Below, piece after piece: positions 26,101-37,500 of a DNA stretch of 40,000 bases. The notes below the pieces were generated by a model that had not been told where the DNA came from, did no database searches, and saw only the letters and a list, made by a program, of their open reading frames with translations. Position 1 is the first letter of the stretch, and each line of letters starts with the position of its first letter. A program made the translations under genes and the position numbers. The stretch is from Glandiceps talaboti. Lineage: Eukaryota; Hemichordata; Enteropneusta; Spengelidae. Where the stretch lies: assembly GCF_964340395.1 (NCBI RefSeq), contig NC_135563.1, positions 1,562,501 through 1,602,500 on the forward strand, in the 5' to 3' direction.

Positions 26101-29100
26101 TAACAATAGTAGTAGAGTACTATTAACGATAGTGGTAGAGTACTATTAACGATATTGGTAGAGTACTAAGTAACGATAGTGGTAGAGTACTATTAACGAT
26201 AGTAGTAGAGTATTGTTAACGATAGTGGTAGAGTACTATTAACATAGTAGTAGAGTACTGTTAACGATAGTAGTAGAGTACTATAAATAATAGCAGTAGA
26301 GTACTATTAACAATAGCAGTAGGGTACTGTTAACAATAGCAGTTGAGTACTGTTAACGATAGTGGTAGAGTACTATTAACGATATTGGTAGAGTACTAAG
26401 TAACGATAGTGGTAGAGTACTATTAACGATAGTAGTAGAGTATTGTTAACGATAGTGGTAGAGTACTGTTAACATAGTAGTAGAGTACTGTTAACGATAG
26501 TAGTAGAGTACTATAAATAATAGCAGTAGAGTACTGTTAACAATAGTGGTAGAGTACTATTAACAATAGCAGTAGAGTACTGTTAACAATAGTGGTAGAG
26601 TACTATTAACGATAGTGGTAGAGTACTATTAACGATAGTGGTAGAGTACTGTTAACAATAGTAATAGAGTACTGTTAACAATAGTAGTAGAGTACTGTTA
26701 ACAATAGCAGTAGAGTACTGTTAACAATAGTGGTAGAGTACTATTAACGATAGTGGTAGAGTACTATTAACGATAGTGGTAGAGTACTGTTAACAATAGT
26801 AATAGAGTACTGTTAACAATAGTAGTAGAGTACTATTAACGATAGTGGTAGAGTACTATTAACGATAGTAGTAGAGTACTTTTAACAATAGCAGTAGAGT
26901 ACTGTTAACAATAGTGGTAGAGTACTATTAACGATAGTAGTAGAGTACTATTAACAATAGCAGTAGAGTACTGTTAACAATAGTAGTAGAGTACTATTAA
27001 CGATAGTGGTAGAGTACTATTAACAATAGTAGTAGAGTACTATTAACAATAGCAGTAGAGTACTGTTAACAATAGTGGTAGAGTACTATTAACGATAGTG
27101 GTAGAGTACTATTAACGATAGTGGTAGAGTACTATTAACGATAGTAGTAGAGTACTTTTAACAATAGCAGTTGAGTACTGTTAACAATAGCAGTAGAGTA
27201 CTGTTAACAATAGCAGTAGAGTACTGTTAACAATAGTAGTAGAGTACTGTTAACAATAGTAGTAGAGTACTATTAACGATAGTGGTAGAGTACTGTTAAC
27301 AATAGTAATAGAGTACTGTTAACGATAGTGGTAGAGTACTATTAATGATAGTGGTAGAGTACTTTTAGCAATAGTGGTAGAATACTGTTAACGATAGTGG
27401 TAGAGTACTATTAATGATAGTGGTAGAGTACTTTTAGCAATAGTGGTAGAGTACTGTTAACAATAGTAGTAGAGTGCTATTAACGATAGTAGTAGAGTAC
27501 TATTAACAATAGTAGTAGAGTACTATTAACAATAGTGGTAGAGTACTGTTAACATAGTAGTAGAGTACTATTAACGATAGTGGTAGAGTACTATTAACAA
27601 TAGTGGTAGAGTACTGTTAACGATAGTAGTAGAGTACTGTTAACAATAGCAGTTGAGTACTATTAACGATAGTGGTAGAGTAGTATTAACAATAGTGGTA
27701 GAGTACTGTTAACAAAATAGTAGAGTACTGTTAACATAGTAGTAGAGTACTGTTAACGATAGTGGTAGAGTACTGTTAACAATAGTAGTAGAGTACTGTT
27801 AACGATAGTGGTACAGTACAATTAACGATAGTGGTAGAGTACTATTAAAGATAGTAGTAGAGTACTTTTAACAATAGCAGTTGAGTACTGTTAACAATAG
27901 TAGTAGAGTACTATTGACGATAGTGGTAGAGTACTATTAACGATAGTAGTAGAGTACTATGAACGATAGTGGTAGAGTACTATTAACGATAGTGGTAGAG
28001 TACTGTTAACGATAGTGGTAGAGTACTATTAACATAGTAGTAGAGTACTGTTAACGATAGTAGTAGAGTACTATTAACAATAGTAGTAGAGTACTATTAA
28101 CGATAGTGGTAGAGTACTATTAACGATATTGGTAGAGTACTAAGTAACGATAGTGGTAGAGTACTATTAACGATAGTAGTAGAGTACTATTAACAATAGT
28201 AGTAGAGTACTATTAACGATAGTAGTAGAGTACTATTAACGATAGTAGTAGAGTACTGTTAACAATAGTAGTAGAGTACTGTTAACGATAGTGGTAGAGT
28301 ACTATTAACGATAGTAGTAGAGTACTATTAACAATAGTGGTAGAGTACTGTTAACAATAGTAGTAGAGTACTGTTAACAATAGTAGTAGAGTACTGTTAA
28401 CAATAGTAGTAGAGTACTATTAACGATAGTAGTAGAGTACTGTTAACGATAGTAGTAGAGTGCTATTAACAATAGTAGTAGAGTACTATTAACAATAGTA
28501 GTAGAGTACTATTAACAATAGTAGTAGAGTGCTATTAACGATAGTAGTAGAGTACTATTAACGATAGTGGTAGAGTACTATTAACGATAGTGGTAGAGTA
28601 CTATTAACAATAGTAGTAGAGTACTATTAACGATATTGGTAGAGTACTATTAACGATAGTGGTAGAGTACTGTTAACGATAGTGGTAGAGTATTGTTAAC
28701 GATAGTGGTAGAGTACTATTAACATAGTAGTAGAGTACTGTTAACGATAGTAGTAGAGTACTATTAACAATAGTAGTAGAGTACTATTAACGATAGTGGT
28801 AGAGTACTATTAACGATATTGGTAGAGTACTAAGTAACGATAGTGGTAGAGTACTATTAACGATAGTAGTAGAGTACTATTAACAATAGTAGTAGAGTAC
28901 TATTAACGATAGTAGTAGAGTACTATTAACGATAGTAGTAGAGTACTGTTAACAATAGTAGTAGAGTACTGTTAACGATAGTGGTAGAGTACTATTAACG
29001 ATAGTAGTAGAGTACTATTAACAATAGTGGTAGAGTACTGTTAACAATAGTAGTAGAGTACTGTTAACAATAGTAGTAGAGTACTGTTAACAATAGTAGT

Positions 29101-29787
29101 AGAGTACTATTAACGATAGTAGTAGAGTACTGTTAACGATAGTAGTAGAGTGCTATTAACAATAGTAGTAGAGTACTATTAACAATAGTAGTAGAGTACT
29201 ATTAACAATAGTAGTAGAGTGCTATTAACGATAGTAGTAGAGTACTATTAACGATAGTGGTAGAGTACTATTAACGATATTGGTAGAGTACTATTAACGA
29301 TAGTAGTAGAGTACTATTAACGATAGTGGTAGAGTACTATTAACGATAGTAGTAGAGTACTGTTAACAATAGTAGTAGAGTACTATTAACGATAGTGGTA
29401 GAGTACTATTAACGATATTGGTAGAGTACTAAGTAACGATAGTGGTAGAGTACTATTAACGATAGTAGTAGAGTATTGTTAACGATAGTGGTAGAGTACT
29501 ATTAACATAGTAGTAGAGTACTGTTAACGATAGTAGTAGAGTACTATAAATAATAGCAGTAGAGTACTATTAACAATAGCAGTAGGGTACTGTTAACAAT
29601 AGCAGTTGAGTACTGTTAACGATAGTGGTAGAGTACTATTAACGATATTGGTAGAGTACTAAGTAACGATAGTGGTAGAGTACTATTAACGATAGTAGTA
29701 GAGTATTGTTAACGATAGTGGTAGAGTACTGTTAACATAGTAGTAGAGTACTGTTAACGATAGTAGTAGAGTACTATAAATAATAGC
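23193..29787. repeat. 3.3-kb tandem duplication of array 2
   Basis: Copy 1 is about 23,193-26,524 and copy 2 about 26,525-29,787, directly adjacent. Landmark units keep constant offsets: GTAATAGAG at 23,329 and 26,661 (3332); the AACAAAATAG unit at 24,356 and 27,711 (3355); the AAGTAAC units at 24,781/28,136 and 25,471/28,826 (3355), then 26,162/29,425 and 26,392/29,655 (3263). The shifts equal one inserted 23-bp unit and a four-unit (92-bp) deletion in copy 2. Few substitutions were seen, for example TATTAACG against TATGAACG at 24,604 and 27,959. The AACAAAATAG unit also occurs at 22,266, showing an older copy with offset 2090. Confidence 0.88.
24651..26030. repeat. 690-bp (30-unit) tandem duplication nested in the 3.3-kb repeat
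   Basis: 24,651-25,340 and 25,341-26,030 align with a constant 690-bp offset (rare AAGTAAC units at 24,781 and 25,471; CTATTAACATAG at 24,671 and 25,361) and only scattered changes. The pair recurs at about 28,006-29,290 within the second 3.3-kb copy, where the 92-bp deletion falls. Confidence 0.85.
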
Positions 29788-30110
29788 AGTAGAGTACTAT
29801 TAACAATAGCAGTAGGGTACTGTTAACAATAGCAGTTGAGTACTGTTAACGATAGTGGTAGAGTACTATTAACGATATTGGTAGAGTACTAAGTAACGAT
29901 AGTGGTAGAGTACTATTAACGATAGTAGTAGAGTATTGTTAACGATAGTGGTAGAGTACTGTTAACATAGTAGTAGAGTACTGTTAACGATAGTAGTAGA
30001 GTACTATAAATAATAGCAGTAGAGTACTATTAACAATAGCAGTAGGGTACTGTTAACAATAGCAGTTGAGTACTGTTAACGATAGTGGTAGAGTACTATT
30101 AACGATAGCA
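29425..30110. repeat. 230-bp (10-unit) higher-order repeat, three copies
   Basis: The rare AAGTAAC unit recurs at 29,425, 29,655 and 29,885, always 230 bp apart, followed each time by the same series including GTATTGTTAACG, a 22-bp unit, ACTATAAATAATAGCAG and AGTAGGGTAC. Two copies occur at the matching place in the first 3.3-kb repeat (26,162 and 26,392), so the third arose after the 3.3-kb duplication or was lost from copy 1. A related block lies near 22,555. Confidence 0.87.
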
Positions 30111-31580
30111 GTAGAGTACTGTTAACAATAGTAGTAGAGTACTGTAAACGATAGTAGTAGATTACTATTAACGATAGTAGTAGAGTACTTTTAACAGTAG
30201 CAGTTGAGTACTGTTAACAATAGTAGTAGAGTACTATTAACAATAGTAGTAGAGTACTGTTAACAATAGTGGTAGAGTACTATTAACGATAGTGGTAGAG
30301 TACTATTAACGATAGTGGTAGAGTACTATTAACGATAGTAGTAGAGTACTTTTAACAATAGCAATTGAGTACTGTTAACAATAGCAGTAGAGTACTGTTA
30401 ACAATAGCAGTAGAGTACTGTTAACAATAGTAGTAGAGTACTATTAACGATAGTGGTAGAGTACTGTTAACAATAGTAATAGAGTACTGTTAACGATAGT
30501 GGTAGAGTACTATTAATGATAGTGGTAGAGTACTTTTAGCAATAGTGGTAGAGTACTGTTAACAATAGTAGTAGAGTGCTATTAACGATAGTAGTAGAGT
30601 ACTATTAACAATAGTAGTAGAGTACTATTAACAATAGCAGTAGAGTACTGTTAACAATAGTAGTAGAGTACTGTAAACGATAGTAGTAGATTACTATTAA
30701 CGATAGTAGTAGAGTACTTTTAACAGTAGCAGTTGAGTACTGTTAACAATAGTAGTAGAGTACTATTAACAATAGTAGTAGAGTACTGTTAACGATAGTG
30801 GTAGAGTACTATTAACGATAGTGGTAGAGTACTATTAACGATAGTGGTAGAGTACTATTAACGATAGTAGTAGAGTACTTTTAACAATAGCAGTAGAGTA
30901 CTGTTAACAATAGCAGTAGAGTACTGTTAACAATAGTAGTAGAGTACTATTAACGATAGTAGTAGAGTACTATTAACGATAGTGGTAGAGTACTGTTAAC
31001 AATAGTAATAGAGTACTGTTAACGATAGTGGTAGAGTACTATTAATGATAGTGGTAGAGTACTTTTAGCAATAGTGGTAGAGTACTGTTAACAATAGTAG
31101 TAGAGTGCTATTAACGATAGTAGTAGAGTACTATTAACAATAGTAGTAGAGTACTATTAACAATAGTGGTAGAGTACTGTTAACATAGTAGTAGAGTACT
31201 ATTAACGATAGTGGTAGAGTACTATTAACAATAGTGGTAGAGTACTGTTAACGATAGTAGTAGAGTACTGTTAACAATAGCAGTTGAGTACTATTAACGA
31301 TAGTGGTAGAGTACTGTTAACAATAGTAATAGAGTACTGTTAACAATAGTAGTAGAGTACTATTAACGATAGTGGTAGAGTACTTTTAACGATAGTAGTA
31401 GAGTACTGTTAACAATAGCAGTAGAGTACTGTTAACAATAGCAGTAGAGTACTGTTAACAATAGTAGTAGAGTACTGTTAACGATAGTGGTGGAGTACAG
31501 TTAACGATAGTGGTAGAGTACTATTAACGATAGTAGTAGAGTACTGTTAACGATAGTGGTAGAGTACAGTTAACGATAGT

Positions 31581-34500
31581 ACTAGAATATTGATAGTAGT
31601 AGCGCACTGTTAGCAATAGTACTAGAATATTGATAGTAGTATAGTACTGTTAACAATAGTACTAGAATATTGATAGCAGGAGAGTACTGTTAACAATAGT
31701 ATTAGAATATTGATAGTAGTAGAGTACTGTTAACAATAGTACTAGAATAATGATAGTAATAGAGTACTGTTAGCAATAGTACTAGAATATTGATAGCAGT
31801 AGAGTACTGTTAGCAATAGTACTAGAATATTGATAGTAGTAGAGTACTGTTAGCAATAGTACTAGAATATTGATAGTAGTAGAGCACTGTTAGCAATAGT
31901 ACTAGAATATTGATAGTATTAGAGCACTGTTAGCAATAGTACTAGAATATCGATAGTAGTAGAGTACTGTTAGCAATAGTACTAGAATATTGATAGCAGT
32001 AAAGTACTGTTAGCAATAGTACTAGAATATTGATAGTAGTAGAGTACTGTTAGCAATAGTACTAGAATATTGATAGTAGTAGAGCACTGTTAGCAATAGT
32101 ACTAGAATATTGATAGTAGTAGAGTACTGTTAGAAATAGTAATAGAATAGTGATAGTAGTAGAGTACTGCTAGCAATAGTAATAGAATATTGATAGTAGT
32201 AGAGTACTGTTAGCAATAGTACTAGAATATTGATAGTAGTAGAGTACTGTTAGCAACAGTGTAAGAATATTGATAGTAGTAGAGTACTGTTAGCAATAGT
32301 ACTAGAATATTGATAGTAGTAGAGCACTGTTAACAATAGTACTAGAATATTGATAGTAGTAGAGTACTGTTAGCAACAGTGTAAGAATATTGATAGTAGT
32401 AGAGCATTGTTAGCAATAGTACTAGAATATTGATAGTAGTAGAGTACTGTTAGCAACAGTGTAAGAATATTGATAGTAGTAGAGCATTGTTAGCAATAGT
32501 ACTACAATATTGATAGTAGTAGAGTACTGTTAGCAATAGTATTAGAATATTGATAGTAGTAGAGTACTGTTAGCAATAGTACTAGAATAGTGATAGTAGT
32601 AGAGCACTGTTAGCAATAATTCTAGAATATTGATAGTAGTAGAGTACTGTTAACAATATTACTAGAATATTGATAGTAGTAGAGAACTGTTAACAATAGT
32701 ACTAGAATATTGATAGTAGTAGAGTACTGTTAACAATAGTACTAGAATATTGATAGTAGTAGAGTACTGTTAGCAATAGTACTAGAATATTGATAGTAGT
32801 AGAGTACTATTAGCAATAGTACTAGAATATTGATTGTAGTAGAGTACTGTTAGCAATAGTAACACAATATTGATAGTAGTAGAATACTGTTAGCAATAGT
32901 ACTAGAATATTGATAGCAGTAAAGTACTGTTAGCAACGGTACTAGAATATTGATAGTAGTAGAGTGCTGTTAGCAATAGTACTAGAATATCGATAGCAGT
33001 ATAGTACTGTTAGTAATAGTTCTAGAATATTGATAGTATTAGAGCACTGTTAGCAATAGTACTAGAATATTGATAGTAGTAGAGCACTGTTAGCAATATT
33101 ACTAGAATATTGATAGCAGTAAAGTACTGTTAGCAATAGTACTAGAATATTGATAGTAGTAGAGTACTGTTAGCAATAGTACTAGAATAGTGATAGTAGT
33201 AGAATACTGTTAGCAATAGTACTAGAATATTGTTAGTAGTAGAGTACTGTTAGCAATAGTAATAGAATATTGATAGTAGTAGAGTACTGTTAGCAATAGT
33301 ACTACAATATTAATAGTAGTAGAGTACTGTTAGCAACAGTGTAAGAATATTGATAGTAGTAGAGTACTGTTAGCAATAGTTCTAGAATATTGATAGTAGT
33401 AGAGTACTGTTAGCAATAGTAATACAATATTGATAGTAGTAGAGCACTGTTAACAATAGTACTAGAATAATGATAGTAGTAGAGTACTGCTAGCAATAGT
33501 TCTAGAATATTGATAGTAGTAGAGTACTGTTAACAATAGTACTTGAATAATGATAGTAGTAGAGTACTGTTAGCAATAGTTCTAGAATATTGATAGTAGT
33601 AGAGTACTGTTAGCAATAGTAATACAATATTGATAGTAGTAGAGCACTGTTAACAATAGTACTAGAATAATGATAGTAGTAGAGTACTGCTAGCAATAGT
33701 TCTAGAATATTGATAGTAGTAGAGCACTGTTAGCAATAGTACTACAATATTGATAGTAGTAGAGTACTGTTAGCAATAGTACTAGAATATTGATAGTAGT
33801 AGAGTACTGTTAACAATAGTTCTAGAATATTGATAGTAGTAGAGCACTGTTAGCAATAATTCTAGAATATTGATAGTAGTAGAGCACTGTTAGCAATAGT
33901 ACTAGAATATTGATAGTAGTAGAGCACTGTTAGCAATATTACTAGAATATTGATAGCAGTAAAGTACTGTTAGCAATAGTACTAGAATATTGATAGTACT
34001 GGAGTACTGTTAGCAATAGTACTAGAATATTGATAGTAGTAGAGTACTGTTAGCAACAGTGTAAGAATATTGATAGTAGTAGAGTACTGTTAGAAATAGT
34101 AATAGAATAGTGATAGTAGTAGAGTACTGCTAGCAATAGTAATAGAATATTGATAGTAGTAGAGTACTGTTAGCAATAGTACTAGAATATTGATAGTAGT
34201 AGAGTACTGTTAGCAACAGTGTAAGAATATTGATAGTAGTAGAGTACTGTTAGCAATAGTACTAGAATATTGATAGTAGTAGAGCACTGTTAACAATAGT
34301 ACTAGAATATTGATAGTAGTAGAGTACTGTTAGCAACAGTGTAAGAATATTGATAGTAGTAGAGCATTGTTAGCAATAGTACTAGAATATTGATAGTAGT
34401 AGAGTACTGTTAGCAACAGTGTAAGAATATTGATAGTAGTAGAGCATTGTTAGCAATAGTACTACAATATTGATAGTAGTAGAGTACTGTTAGCAATAGT

Positions 34501-37500
34501 ACTAGAATAGTGATAGTAGTAGAGCACTGTTAGCAATAATTCTAGAATATTGATAGTAGTAGAGTACTGTTAACAATATTACTAGAATATTGATAGTAGT
34601 AGAGTACTGTTAACAATAGTACTAGAATATTGATAGTAGTAGAGTACTGTTAACAATAGTACTAGAATATTGATAGTAGTAGAGTACTGTTAGCAATAGT
34701 ACTAGAATATTGATAGTAGTAGAGTACTATTAGCAATAGTACTAGAATATTGATTGTAGTAGAGTACTGTTAGCAATAGTAACACAATATTGATAGTAGT
34801 AGAATACTGTTAGCAATAGTACTAGAATATTGATAGCAGTAAAGTACTGTTAGCAATAGTACTAGAATATTGATAGTAGTAGAGTGCTGTTAGCAATAGT
34901 ACTAGAATATCGATAGCAGTATAGTACTGTTAGTAATAGTTCTAGAATATTGATAGTATTAGAGCACTGTTAGCAATAGTACTAGAATATTGATAGTAGT
35001 AGAGCACTGTTAGCAATATTACTAGAATATTGATAGCAGTAAAGTACTGTTAGCAATAGTACTAGAATATTGATAGTAGTAGAGTACTGTTAGCAATAGT
35101 ACTAGAATAGTGATAGTAGTAGAATACTGTTAGCAATAGTACTAGAATGTTGTTAGTAGTAGAGTACTGTTAGCAATAGTAATAGAATATTGATAGTAGT
35201 AGAGTACTGTTAGCAATAGTACTACAATATTAATAGTAGTAGAGTACTGTTAGCAACAGTGTAAGAATATTGATAGTAGTAGAGTACTGTTAGCAATAGT
35301 TCTAGAATATTGATAGTAGTAGAGTACTGTTAGCAATAGTAATACAATATTGATAGTAGTAGAGCACTGTTAACAATAGTACTAGAATAATGATAGTAGT
35401 AGAGTACTGCTAGCAATAGTTCTAGAATATTGATAGTAGTAGAGTACTGTTAACAATAGTACTTGAATAATGATAGTAGTAGAGTACTGTTAGCAATAGT
35501 TCTAGAATATTGATAGTAGTAGAGTACTGTTAGCAATAGTAATACAATATTGATAGTAGTAGAGCACTGTTAACAATAGTACTAGAATAATGATAGTAGT
35601 AGAGTACTGCTAGCAATAGTTCTAGAATATTGATAGTAGTAGAGCACTGTTAGCAATAGTACTACAATATTGATAGTAGTAGAGTACTGTTAGCAATAGT
35701 ACTAGAATATTGATAGTAGTAGAGTACTGTTAACAATAGTTCTAGAATATTGATAGTAGTAGAGCACTGTTAGCAATAATTCTAGAATATTGATAGTAGT
35801 AGAGCACTGTTAGCAATAGTACTAGAATATTGATAGTAGTAGAGCACTGTTAGCAATATTACTAGAATATTGATAGCAGTAAAGTACTGTTAGCAATAGT
35901 ACTAGAATATTGATAGTACTGGAGTACTGTTAGCAATAGTACTAGAATATTGATAGTAGTAGAGTACTGTTAGCAACAGTGTAAGAATATTGATAGTAGT
36001 AGAATACTGTTAACGATAGTTCTAGAATATTGATAGTAGTAGAGCACTGTTAGCAATAATTCTACAATATTGATAGTAGTAGAGTACTGTTAGCAATAGT
36101 ATTAGAATATTGATAGTAGTAGAGTACTGTTAACAATAGTACTAGAATATTGATAGCAGTAGAGCACTGTTAGCAATAGTACTAGAATATTGATAGTATT
36201 AGAGTACTGTTAACTATAGTACTAGAATATTGATAGTAGTAGAGTACTGTTAGCAATAGTACTAGAATAGTGATAGTAGTAGAGTACTGTTAGCAATAGT
36301 ACTAGAATAGTGATAGTAGTAGAGTACTATTAGCAATAGTACTAGAATATTGATAGTAGTACAGTACTGTTAGCAATAGTAATACAATATTGATAGTAGT
36401 AGAATACTGTTAGCAATAGTACTAGAATATTGATAGTAGTATAGTACTGTTAACAATAGTTCTAGAATATTGATACTAGTAGAGCACTGTTAGCAATAAT
36501 ACTAGAATATTGATAGTAGTTGAGTGCTGTTAGCAATAGTACTAGAATATTGATAGTAGTAGAGTGCTGTTAGCAATAGTACTAGAATATCGATAGCAGT
36601 AGAGTACTGTTAGTAATAGTTCTAGAATATTGATAGTATTAGAGCACTGTTAGCAATAGTACTAGAATATTGATAGTAGTAGAGCACTGTTAGCAATATT
36701 ACTAGAATATTGATAGCAGTAAAGTACTCTTAGCAATAGTACTAGAATATTGATAGTACTGGAGTACTGTTAGCAATAGTACTAGAATATTGATAGTAGT
36801 AGAGTACTGTTAGCAACAGTGTAAGAATATTGATAGTAGTAGAATACTGTTAACGATAGTTCTAGAATATTGATAGTAGTAGAGCACTGTTAGCAATAAT
36901 TCTACAATATTGATAGTAGTAGAGTACTGTTAGCAATAGTATTAGAATATTGATAGTAGTAGAGTACTGTTAACAATAGTACTAGAATATTGATAGCAGT
37001 AGAGCACTGTTAGCAATAGTACTAGAATATTGATAGTAGTAGAGTACTGTTAACTATAGTACTAGAATATTGATAGTAGTAGAGCACTGTTAGCAATATT
37101 ACTAGAATAGTGATAGTAGTAGAGTACTGTTAGCAATAGTACTAGAATATTGATAGTAGTAGAGTACTGTTAGCAATAGTACTAGAATATTGATAGTAGT
37201 AGAGTACTGTTAGCAATAGTACTAGAATATTGATAGCAGTAGAGCACTGTTAGCAATAGTACTAGAATATTGATAGCAGTAGAGCACTGTTAGCAATAGT
37301 ACTAGAATATTGATAGTAGTAGAGTACTGTTAGCAATAGTACTAGAATATTGATAGTAGTAGAGTACTGTTAGCAATAGTACTAGAATATTGATAGTAGT
37401 AGAGTACTGTTAGCAATAGTACTAGAATATTGATAGCAGTAGAGCACTGTTAGCAATAGTACTAGAATATTGATAGTAGTAGAGTACTGTTAACTATAGT

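Larger units (their letters stand above)
21536..31580. repeat. Satellite array 2: 23-bp minisatellite
   Basis: The unit is 23 bp: GTAGTAGAGTACT followed by GTTAACAATA. It carries two restriction-type palindromes, AGTACT and GTTAAC. Roughly 430 units are present. The first units (about 21,536-21,680) are degenerate, with the array becoming regular rightward, as expected for an old edge. The main variants are GTTAACAATA / GTTAACGATA (CpA/CpG), TACTGTTAA / TACTATTAA, AGTAGTAG / AGTGGTAG / AGCAGTAG, a 22-bp form lacking one A (GTTAACATAG), an odd AAGTAAC unit, and AACAAAATAG. The consensus is about 30% GC with G commoner than C on this strand, the opposite skew to array 1. No coding content is present. 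It passes directly into array 3 at about 31,580. Confidence 0.97.
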
